Source: Paludibacteraceae bacterium
GTDB taxonomy: Bacteria; Bacteroidota; Bacteroidia; Bacteroidales; Paludibacteraceae
NCBI GenBank assembly: GCA_947445425.1
Contig: CANFFA010000181.1
Coordinates: 1 to 5,699, forward strand
Direction: 5' to 3'
Length of the DNA stretch: 5,699 nt
The notes beneath the pieces were generated by a model. The model made no database searches, had not been told where the DNA came from, and saw only the letters and a list, made by a program, of their open reading frames with translations. Positions 1-5,359 of the stretch are shown piece after piece (positions within the stretch are counted from its first letter, which is position 1; each line of letters begins with the position of its first letter). A program made the position numbers and the translations under genes.

Positions 1-16
1 AGGTATATCCTCATAT

Positions 17-721
17 TCAACACGATACTAATTTCCGTTCAGACACTAAATATAAAGTTCGGTTGGAATTATTTATCACCAAAAAGTCAGTCTTGTTAAA
101 CTTAGGTTGAGAATTTGCCTTCAGCCTGTTTGCTAATGTCGCTTCATCTGGTTGATGTTCAATTATCTCAACCACCCGCTTACCAAAATAGGCAGTGATG
201 ACATCTGCAATTTTGCCATAGTTTGGAATCGACCATCTGTATTGAGATATATCCCAACGTACAAAGTTAAAAGTACGAATGAAAGCAATATCTGTTTCAT
301 TCTTTGGCATCTTAATATAAATTGTTTTTGGGGTAAATTCTAGTCTAACAGCATCACGACACAAAGTTTTAACTGCCGTAATTTTCTCAATTTCCAATTT
401 AACATTGCTTGTATCATTCATTTTCTCCCGGGGTTTATTGGGAAACTCCACTTCTTGTTTTATTTCATGGCTTGGGGATACTATTTCTGACTGATTTTGT
501 TGCTGGTCACTTTTGTCAAACTGAAGATCTGGGAACATGGTTGTCAACTGCTCAAAAGCCAATTTAGTATAAGGTATATGCCAAGTTTTCAAACTATTGC
601 TCCATCTCGAACCTGATATTTGCTTAATGCTTTTGACCACTTCTTGTTGATAGGGGAAGTCGACTCGAATTCTATTTTCTTGTTTATGTGTTATTTTACT
701 TGCTTTCATATATTTACGCAT
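17..721 (-). CDS. N-terminal multi-module fragment of a Bacteroidota tyrosine recombinase (probably frameshifted)
   Basis: The 234-residue product has two copies of a short HARP-like module, known to me from the N-termini of Bacteroidota tyrosine-type integrases, where it probably helps bind DNA. Copy 1 (about residues 16-66) has SRWSNSLKTWHIPYT at 38-52. Copy 2 (about 124-185) has VRWDISQYRWSIPNY at 154-168. Both keep the same RW-(6 residues)-W-x-IP spacing. A low-complexity polar linker (about 70-115) separates them. A third copy seems to begin at about residue 212 (DFLVINNSNRTLYLV), but the frame stops after 234 residues. There is no core-binding or catalytic recombinase domain, whereas full-length relatives have one. 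Another frame at positions 3-38 would continue the third module (TEISIVLNMRIY), which suggests a one-base frameshift. The start could be M1 or M5 (MKASK); neither has a Shine-Dalgarno sequence. The gene may be decayed or may be a real short protein. The family call is from pattern memory only. Confidence 0.62.
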   Translation of the reverse strand: MRKYMKASKITHKQENRIRVDFPYQQEVVKSIKQISGSRWSNSLKTWHIPYTKLAFEQLTTMFPDLQFDKSDQQQNQSEIVSPSHEIKQEVEFPNKPREKMNDTSNVKLEIEKITAVKTLCRDAVRLEFTPKTIYIKMPKNETDIAFIRTFNFVRWDISQYRWSIPNYGKIADVITAYFGKRVVEIIEHQPDEATLANRLKANSQPKFNKTDFLVINNSNRTLYLVSERKLVSC

Positions 722-776
722 TTAATAAGTGCATAAATATAACGAATAAATACGATTTTAATTTTATATTAACTTA

Positions 777-793
777 TTTAACCCTGAGTTAAA
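777..793. repeat. Near-perfect 17-bp palindrome upstream of the recombinase fragment
   Basis: TTTAACCCTGAGTTAAA pairs at seven of eight positions around a central T. It lies about 55 bp upstream of the recombinase-like start codon, in the 231-bp gap between that gene and the Nramp gene. It has no T-tract, so it does not look like a terminator; an operator is possible. In AT-rich DNA a palindrome of this size can occur by chance, so confidence is low. Confidence 0.25.
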
Positions 794-857
794 ATTGTCA
801 CAATAATGTTGCGCAAGTAAAAAACCGCATAGGCAGATAAGGTAAGCTATAAATCAC

Positions 858-905
858 AAAAAAAATCCACTCATCTTGCCAAGAGTATGGCAAAATAGTG
901 GATTT
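858..905 (-). terminator. Intrinsic terminator of the Nramp gene
   Basis: Read on the minus strand, a 9-bp outer stem (AAATCCACT with AGTGGATTT, at 897-905 and 863-871) encloses a 6-bp inner stem (TTGCCA with TGGCAA, at 888-893 and 876-881) with a 6-nt loop. The two stems are separated by a small 3/4-nt internal loop. A run of eight T follows on the minus strand (858-865, overlapping the foot of the stem). It lies about 48 bp downstream of the Nramp stop codon and fits a factor-independent terminator. The plus strand has only a weak T-run after the hairpin, so it works mainly for minus-strand transcription. Confidence 0.85.
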
Positions 906-952
906 AATCTTGTTCTATTGGCTAAGATACTGTGCTCTTTGTTATAAAGATT

Positions 953-2212
953 TTAAAACAAGCTAATAAATAACATCACATTTAAAATTGTAACTATCCC
1001 CCCCAAAGAATAAAGCAAGTATTTTGAACCATTAGAGTTCTTGTATTTTCCCATCACTTTTTCCGAAGAAGTTAAATAAACTTGTAGGAAAATGGTGATC
1101 GGCAGTTGAATACTCAATATCATTTGTGAAATTATTAGACCTTTAAATGGGTTGGAAATGAGGAATATAATTCCCAGTGCTAAGAAAAGCGAAAGCCCCA
1201 CTCCTAGCCTAGAATGATTATCCTTAATATCATAAGGCTCTTTGTACATTCCTGCAAAAATACTTCCTGCCGCCATACCCGAAGTAATGGTGGACGACAA
1301 ACCTGCAAACAGAAGGGCTACTGCAAATACCACTGCGGCATTATTGCCCAACAAAGGTGTTAATAGATGATTGGCTTGTTGTAATTCTGTAACAGGAATT
1401 TTATTTTTAAAAAATGTAGCTGCTGCCAATAATATCATGGCACTATTGATTGCCCATCCCACCAACATGGAGACCAAAGTATCCAAAAATTCATAGCGCA
1501 ATTGCTTCTTAATCACCGATTCATCCTCTCGGTTCCACTGCCTGCTTTGAATGATCTCTGAATGAAGGAATAAATTGTGCGGCATCACAACAGCACCCAA
1601 AACACTCATAATAACCAACATAGAACCTTGTGGAAAACTAGGTTTTACCCAACCCACGATAGCACTGTTCCAATCAATTTGTACCAATGAGAGCTCATAC
1701 AAAAACGACAAACCGATGACAGATACAAAGGCAATGATCCATTTCTCCATCAACTTATAAGTATTGGTATAGAGCATAATCAATACAAAAAGCGTTACCA
1801 AAATTGCACCAGCACGAATGGGAATTCCGAAAAGCATTTCCAAAGCTATGGCACCACCTAAAATCTCAGCAAGTGAAGTAGAAATTGATGCCAACATGGC
1901 GGAAGACAAAATGGCCTTCGAGTATTTGGGTTTGAGATGTATGGCGGCTGCTTCGGATAGACATAGTCCTGTGGCAATTCCCAAGTGGGCCACATTGTGT
2001 TGTAACATAATGAGCATCAAGGTAGATAGCGTTACCATCCACAAAAGTGCATAACCATAATCGGCACCAGCAGCTAAATTGGATGCCCAATTACCGGGAT
2101 CGATAAATCCTACGGTTACCAGCAATCCTGGACCTATAAATTTTAGTATTTCTAGTCCACCATAAATGGGCTTGTAATTATTACTATCTATATTTTTAAA
2201 AATTTGAAACAT
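953..2212 (-). CDS. mntH: Nramp-family divalent metal (Mn2+/Fe2+) transporter
   Basis: This 419-residue inner-membrane protein, a usual length for the family, has about eleven hydrophobic segments. Nramp proteins import Mn2+ or Fe2+, usually with protons. The metal-site motifs are intact: DPGN at 38-41 in helix 1 and AVVMPHN at 207-213 in helix 6, giving the Asp, Asn, Ala and Met that bind metal in characterised relatives. Helix 10 keeps SQMILSIQLP (362-371). Other family signatures are LGIATG (77-82), LAEILGGAIAL (114-124) and AGLSSTITSG (303-312). Two departures stand out. Helix 3 reads TSLAE (112-116) where canonical members have TDLAE. The helix 9 stretch is SRLGVGLS (334-341), where canonical members carry an extra arginine (RRLiTRl). 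This suggests an Nramp subclade with altered proton coupling. The gene is alone between two terminators, and a palindrome 27 bp before the ATG suggests metal control. The symbol is given by family; substrate preference is not shown. Confidence 0.93.
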   Translation of the reverse strand: MFQIFKNIDSNNYKPIYGGLEILKFIGPGLLVTVGFIDPGNWASNLAAGADYGYALLWMVTLSTLMLIMLQHNVAHLGIATGLCLSEAAAIHLKPKYSKAILSSAMLASISTSLAEILGGAIALEMLFGIPIRAGAILVTLFVLIMLYTNTYKLMEKWIIAFVSVIGLSFLYELSLVQIDWNSAIVGWVKPSFPQGSMLVIMSVLGAVVMPHNLFLHSEIIQSRQWNREDESVIKKQLRYEFLDTLVSMLVGWAINSAMILLAAATFFKNKIPVTELQQANHLLTPLLGNNAAVVFAVALLFAGLSSTITSGMAAGSIFAGMYKEPYDIKDNHSRLGVGLSLFLALGIIFLISNPFKGLIISQMILSIQLPITIFLQVYLTSSEKVMGKYKNSNGSKYLLYSLGGIVTILNVMLFISLF

Positions 2213-2239
2213 ATTGTGTTTTTTAATGAATTGATTTAA

Positions 2240-2257
2240 ATTAGCGAATTGGCTAAT
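2240..2257. promoter_or_regulatory. Candidate metalloregulator operator upstream of mntH
   Basis: ATTAGCGAATTGGCTAAT is an 18-bp palindrome with eight of nine pairs matching. It ends 27 bp upstream of the Nramp start codon, where a promoter or early leader would lie. The TTAGC/GCTAA half-sites resemble the TTAG...CTAA pattern of DtxR/MntR-type operators, which repress Mn2+ and Fe2+ importers when metal is plentiful. The symmetry and position are seen directly; the regulator is inferred. No clear TAnnTTTG promoter element could be placed with confidence around it. Confidence 0.5.
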
Positions 2258-2303
2258 AGTTTTAAACAGTCATCCTTTGACTTTAGTTCAAAATATTGAA
2301 TAT

Positions 2304-2340
2304 AAAAACGGCTGACCATGTAATTTTATGATCAACCGTT
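2304..2340 (-). terminator. Intrinsic terminator after the biotin carrier gene
   Basis: On the minus strand, AACGGTTGATCAT (2328-2340) pairs over 13 bp with ATGGTCAGCCGTT (2307-2319), including two G-U wobbles, across an 8-nt loop. A TTTTT run (2304-2308) overlaps and follows the foot of the stem. It begins about 20 bp after the biotin carrier stop codon. On the plus strand the two wobbles become A-C mismatches and no T-run follows, so it is directed to the minus strand. It closes the carboxyltransferase and carrier unit and separates it from the Nramp gene. Confidence 0.85.
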
Positions 2341-2359
2341 CCAATGATAAATAGCTATA

Positions 2360-2698
2360 TTATACAATCTCTTCAACAGCCTCTAACTCAATCATCAATG
2401 TTTCACGGGGAACGCGTACTCCCACTTCTACATTAATTTTTTTGATCATCGCTGTAAATGGCATTTCAATACGATTTTGCATTTTCATCGCTTCCAAAAT
2501 TAAAAGCGGTGCTCCTTCTTTTACAATTTCACCCTCTTTTACGAAGATTTCAAGAATGGTACCTGGAATAATGGATTGAACTTCAAAAGGACTTGGATTG
2601 ACCCAAGGCTTCCGATTTTGATACTTTTTTGTCAAAAGCGTCTTGTACTTACGGGCTGTTACCGCAAATTCAACGTATGCTGGTTTTTCTGTTGGCAT
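2360..2698 (-). CDS. Biotin carboxyl carrier protein of an acyl-CoA carboxylase/decarboxylase
   Basis: This 112-residue protein is a single biotinyl domain with a short basic N-terminal extension (about residues 1-35, with RKYKTLLTKKYQNRKPW at 16-32). The domain (about 40-108) contains the classic EAMKM at 69-73, so Lys72 is the predicted biotin attachment site, and the partner half-motif PGTILEIFVKEGEIVKEG at 45-62. It should carry carboxyl-biotin to or from the carboxyltransferase encoded 111 bp upstream, in the manner of MmdC or the carrier subunit of propionyl-CoA carboxylase. It lacks the long Pro/Ala linker seen in many decarboxylase carriers. No Shine-Dalgarno sequence precedes the ATG. 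A lipoyl domain is less likely because EAMKM is the biotin-type motif. It is probably co-transcribed with the carboxyltransferase and ends at a strong terminator. Confidence 0.92.
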   Translation of the reverse strand: MPTEKPAYVEFAVTARKYKTLLTKKYQNRKPWVNPSPFEVQSIIPGTILEIFVKEGEIVKEGAPLLILEAMKMQNRIEMPFTAMIKKINVEVGVRVPRETLMIELEAVEEIV

Positions 2699-2809
2699 AT
2701 ATGTATTGGTTACAAGTTAATAAATAAAATTCTCTATTCACCATCTCATTAATACTTACAAGGCAAGTAAATGCTAAGTCGTAAATGGTAAATATAAGTC
2801 TTTTAATCA

Positions 2810-4354
2810 TCAAAATGGAGGAACACCATGTTTCTTAGCAGGACGATAATCGTCTTTATTCTTGGCCATCTCCAATGCATGAATCATTAATTCACGGGTC
2901 TCTGAAGGCTCAATAACCGCATCAATATACCCTTTAGAAGCTGCAACATAAGGATTTGCAAATTTATCAATATATTCTTGCACCTTTTGTTGACGCATTG
3001 CATCCTCATCTTCAGCTTCCATAATTTCTTTGCGGAAAATGATATTCGCTGCACCTTCTGGTCCCATTACTGCAATTTCTGCTCCTGGCCATGCCATCAT
3101 AAAGTCAGCACCCAAGTGACGAGAATTCATCGCAATATAACCACCACCATAAGCTTTACGTAAAATAACGGTAATCTTTGGAACGGTAGCTTCTGAATAA
3201 GCATACAACATTTTAGCACCGTGACGAATCACACCTGCATGCTCTTGATCCACACCTGGCAAATAACCTGGCATATCTTCTAAAGTAACAACAGGAATAT
3301 TGAAAGCATCACAAAAACGAATAAAACGAGCTGCTTTATCTGATGCATCACAATCCAATACACCCGCTAAATACATTGGTTGATTGGCAACGAATCCAAT
3401 GGTTTCACCATTAATACGACCAAAACCAATAACAATATTAGCTGCCCATAATTCATGTACTTCAAGGAAATAAGAATCATCCGACAATGCATAAATAATG
3501 TCCCTTACATCATAAGGTTGTTTTGCATCTGCAGGAATGATATTCTCAATATTCTTTTTAGATTTTGGATTCTTAGGCTCAACACTAACAGCCTTTTTCA
3601 TATTACTTTGTGGTAATAATGAAACCAATGCTTTAATTTGATCAAAACACTCCATTTCACTCATTGCATAGAAATGAGCATTACCTGTAATTTCTGCATG
3701 AACGCGTGCGCCACCCAAATCTTCTTGTGATATCTTTTCACCCAAAACGGTTTCAATAACGCTAGGGCCAGTGATGAACATTTTAGAAATATTTTCTACC
3801 ACAAATACAAAGTCTGTAAGTGCTGGAGAATAAACGGCACCACCAGCACAAGGGCCTAGAATTACCGAAATTTGTGGAATAACCCCTGAAGCCATGGTAT
3901 TACGGTAAAAAATCTCACCATAACCTGCCAAGGCACCAATACCTTCTTGAATACGGGCACCACCCGAATCGTTAATACCAATACAAGGCACTTTCATTCG
4001 AAGTGCATGATCCATTATTTTAGTAATTTTACGAGCATGTTTAAGTCCCAAAGAACCACCCATTACTGTAAAATCTTGTGCATAAATACAAATAGGCATT
4101 CCGCTCATGGTACCAGTTCCGGTAATTACACCATCACCAGCAAGCTCTTTTCCTGCCATTCCGAAGTTACGTTCTTCGTGTTCAACAAATAGGTCATATT
4201 CATGAAATGAATTGACATCCAATAGGGCAAGAATACGATCGCGGGCATGCATTTTACCCATGGCAACTTGCTTCTCGATGGCTTTGTCTCCACCGCCTTT
4301 TTCAACAATTGCTTTCTTTTGACGTAAAGCAATAATGTTTTTCTTTAAAGACAT
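2810..4354 (-). CDS. Acyl-CoA carboxylase beta / methylmalonyl-CoA decarboxylase alpha subunit (carboxyltransferase)
   Basis: The 514-residue cytoplasmic protein matches the usual length (about 510-530) of PccB/MmdA carboxyltransferases, which move a carboxyl group between carboxybiotin and an acyl-CoA. Two crotonase-like halves are visible. The N-half has GKMHARDRILALLD (33-46), NDSGGARIQEG (128-138) and the first oxyanion-hole region GPCAGGAVYSPALTD (167-181). The C-half has DMPGYLPG (360-367) and the second region AYGGGYIAMNSRHLGAD (401-417), followed by WPGAEIAVMGPEGA (422-435). Asp417 sits where propionyl-CoA-specific enzymes are reported to carry Asp, which favours propionyl/methylmalonyl-CoA over acetyl-CoA. 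The ending HGVPPF resembles the family's HGNIPL. The ATG gives the expected family N-terminus (MSLKKNI). The biotin carrier gene follows, but no biotin carboxylase or membrane MmdB gene is in view, so carboxylase (PccB) and Na+-pumping decarboxylase (MmdA) cannot be told apart. Confidence 0.93.
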   Translation of the reverse strand: MSLKKNIIALRQKKAIVEKGGGDKAIEKQVAMGKMHARDRILALLDVNSFHEYDLFVEHEERNFGMAGKELAGDGVITGTGTMSGMPICIYAQDFTVMGGSLGLKHARKITKIMDHALRMKVPCIGINDSGGARIQEGIGALAGYGEIFYRNTMASGVIPQISVILGPCAGGAVYSPALTDFVFVVENISKMFITGPSVIETVLGEKISQEDLGGARVHAEITGNAHFYAMSEMECFDQIKALVSLLPQSNMKKAVSVEPKNPKSKKNIENIIPADAKQPYDVRDIIYALSDDSYFLEVHELWAANIVIGFGRINGETIGFVANQPMYLAGVLDCDASDKAARFIRFCDAFNIPVVTLEDMPGYLPGVDQEHAGVIRHGAKMLYAYSEATVPKITVILRKAYGGGYIAMNSRHLGADFMMAWPGAEIAVMGPEGAANIIFRKEIMEAEDEDAMRQQKVQEYIDKFANPYVAASKGYIDAVIEPSETRELMIHALEMAKNKDDYRPAKKHGVPPF

Positions 4355-4415
4355 AAAAACTTTTTTAAATTAAACTTAATAGATAAATACGACTTCAAGC
4401 CGCGACAAATCGAGG

Positions 4416-4423
4416 CAAAAGTA
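4416..4423 (-). promoter_or_regulatory. Candidate Bacteroidota -7 promoter element for the carboxyltransferase operon
   Basis: The minus strand reads TACTTTTG, an exact match to the Bacteroidota primary-sigma -7 consensus TAnnTTTG. It lies about 61 bp upstream of the carboxyltransferase ATG, implying an untranslated leader of roughly 55 nt. No clean TTG is found at the -33 distance; the spacer is A/T-rich. It sits in the 128-bp gap after the HEAT-like gene, where a new unit would be expected to start. Confidence 0.4.
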
Positions 4424-4440
4424 ATACTTTAATTCTTAAA

Positions 4441-4473
4441 TTTCTAGTATTTTACGGATAAGTTTGCTAGAAA
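4441..4473. repeat. 7-bp inverted repeat after the HEAT-like gene
   Basis: TTTCTAG (4441-4447) and CTAGAAA (4467-4473) are perfect inverted arms around a 19-nt spacer, starting about 10 bp past the stop codon of the HEAT-like gene. The position suits a weak terminator, but there is no T-run after it on the minus strand and the loop is large. It could equally be a regulator site or chance. Confidence 0.3.
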
Positions 4474-4482
4474 CAATTTTAT

Positions 4483-5004
4483 CTAACATTTGTTCAGGCT
4501 CTTAAGAATATTTTTTCGGGTAGAATTAAATCCTGCTGAATAAGATTGATAGTCTATTGTTTCTAGATACGCAATTAACTCCAATTTTAAATCTGGCTCT
4601 TGAAGACAAATTCGATACAGGATCTTCATCGCATAGGCTTGTACTGCAATGGGGGATTTTGGGGACACCATCCAATCAAAACAGGCGTTAATTATATCAA
4701 CTGAAATGGGGCTTGGTAAAGGTAGGTGAAAAAGCATGGACAAACAGCCTCGACGAACCCCGCCATAGGGAGTTGACAAAGATAGAATTACAATTTCATC
4801 TACTTGCTGAGGCGTAAAAAAATTAGGATTTAGCTCACTTATCTTGGAACAAGCCCAAGCCGCTCGCCATGCCACTTTCTCATCTTCATCAAACAAGAGT
4901 TGAAACAAAATTGGAAAGTCTATAGGAAATGTCAAAACATTCTCCACCAATTGATCTATATATCGCTTGGAGAGCGGCCGAAGTAGTTGTGCTCTGTAAT
5001 CCAT
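4483..5004 (-). CDS. HEAT/ARM-like helical-repeat protein of unknown function
   Basis: The 173-residue product has no signal peptide or membrane segment and appears wholly alpha-helical. Successive amphipathic helix pairs are visible: PILFQLLFDEDEKVAWRAAW (31-50) with ACSKISELNP; QQVDEIVILSLSTPYGGVRR (66-85); ISVDIINACFDWMVS (100-114); PIAVQAYAMKILYRICLQEP (118-137); and LKLELIAYLETID (139-151). The DEKVAWRAAWACSKI and PIAVQAYAMKILYRI stretches have the look of HEAT repeats, with a conserved Asp/Val/Arg pattern at the turn. HEAT-type proteins are generally binding scaffolds, so no catalytic role is suggested. The tail SAGFNSTRKNILKSL (157-171) is basic. I recognise it only as a type of conserved hypothetical protein, probably Bacteroidota-specific. 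It starts 13 bp after the DciA-like gene, so they are probably co-transcribed; a link to replication or to the cell wall is not shown. Confidence 0.82.
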   Translation of the reverse strand: MDYRAQLLRPLSKRYIDQLVENVLTFPIDFPILFQLLFDEDEKVAWRAAWACSKISELNPNFFTPQQVDEIVILSLSTPYGGVRRGCLSMLFHLPLPSPISVDIINACFDWMVSPKSPIAVQAYAMKILYRICLQEPDLKLELIAYLETIDYQSYSAGFNSTRKNILKSLNKC

Positions 5005-5017
5005 TTTCTAGTTGAAT

Positions 5018-5308
5018 TTATCTAAAAATAATATCAACAATCACCTCCACTCCTACTTGTTTATTCAGGGATTTCTTAATCTCATCCTTCGACATGAATA
5101 AATCATGTCTCAGCACAGAAGAAGTCAAAGAAACATACAACACCCTATTTTTTATATATAAATCGGAGGTATACTTGACGATATTCTCACCCAAAACTGA
5201 AGGCCATGCATCAATTAATCTTTTCTCATACAAAGGCTTATCCAAATGCTGCTCTTTAAGTACCTGACGAATAATATCGCTCAATGCCTCCGTATTTTTT
5301 TTTCGCAT
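5018..5308 (-). CDS. dciA: DUF721/DciA-like protein, probable replicative helicase loader
   Basis: The 96-residue protein matches the compact DUF721 fold. Its N-terminal helix (ALSDIIRQVLKE, 8-19) is followed by the family signature around LIDAWPSVLGENIVKYT (31-47, with Trp35), then a beta strand and helix, VLYVSLTSSVLRHDLFMSKD (56-75), and a final strand (VEVIVDIIFR). DciA proteins load DnaB helicase at replication origins in bacteria without DnaC or DnaI, which includes Bacteroidota; the role here is inferred from family membership. Bacteroidota homologues are short and lack the C-terminal extension of proteobacterial DciA. Codons 2-5 contain a run of nine A (plus-strand T run at 5295-5303) directly after the start, a possible slippage site. 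It lies 51 bp downstream of the LysM gene and 13 bp upstream of the HEAT-like gene, in the same direction. Confidence 0.85.
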   Translation of the reverse strand: MRKKNTEALSDIIRQVLKEQHLDKPLYEKRLIDAWPSVLGENIVKYTSDLYIKNRVLYVSLTSSVLRHDLFMSKDEIKKSLNKQVGVEVIVDIIFR

Positions 5309-5359
5309 GAAATGTTTATTATATACTTAAAATCGAATATGATCTACTCCACAGCAATT

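Noticed and set aside
152..343. A 63-residue plus-strand frame opposite the recombinase fragment
   Set aside because: It is antisense to a gene with clear module repeats, has no start context and no recognisable domain.
722..857. Search for an attachment site, tRNA end or small RNA next to the recombinase fragment
   Set aside because: No tRNA-like sequence or direct-repeat pair is visible; apart from the 17-bp palindrome nothing stands out.
1575..2090. Open frames of 61-78 residues on both strands inside the Nramp gene
   Set aside because: They lie wholly within the well-supported transporter gene and their translations have no recognisable family pattern; they are reading shadows.
2276..2292. 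Small inverted repeat TTTGA-7 nt-TCAAA upstream of the Nramp gene
   Set aside because: Only 5-bp A/T-rich arms; expected by chance and much weaker than the 18-bp palindrome nearby.
2978..4332. Open frames of 61-81 residues on both strands inside the carboxyltransferase gene
   Set aside because: They overlap a full-length conserved gene; the compositions (runs of His, Ser, Thr, Cys) are those of frame shadows.
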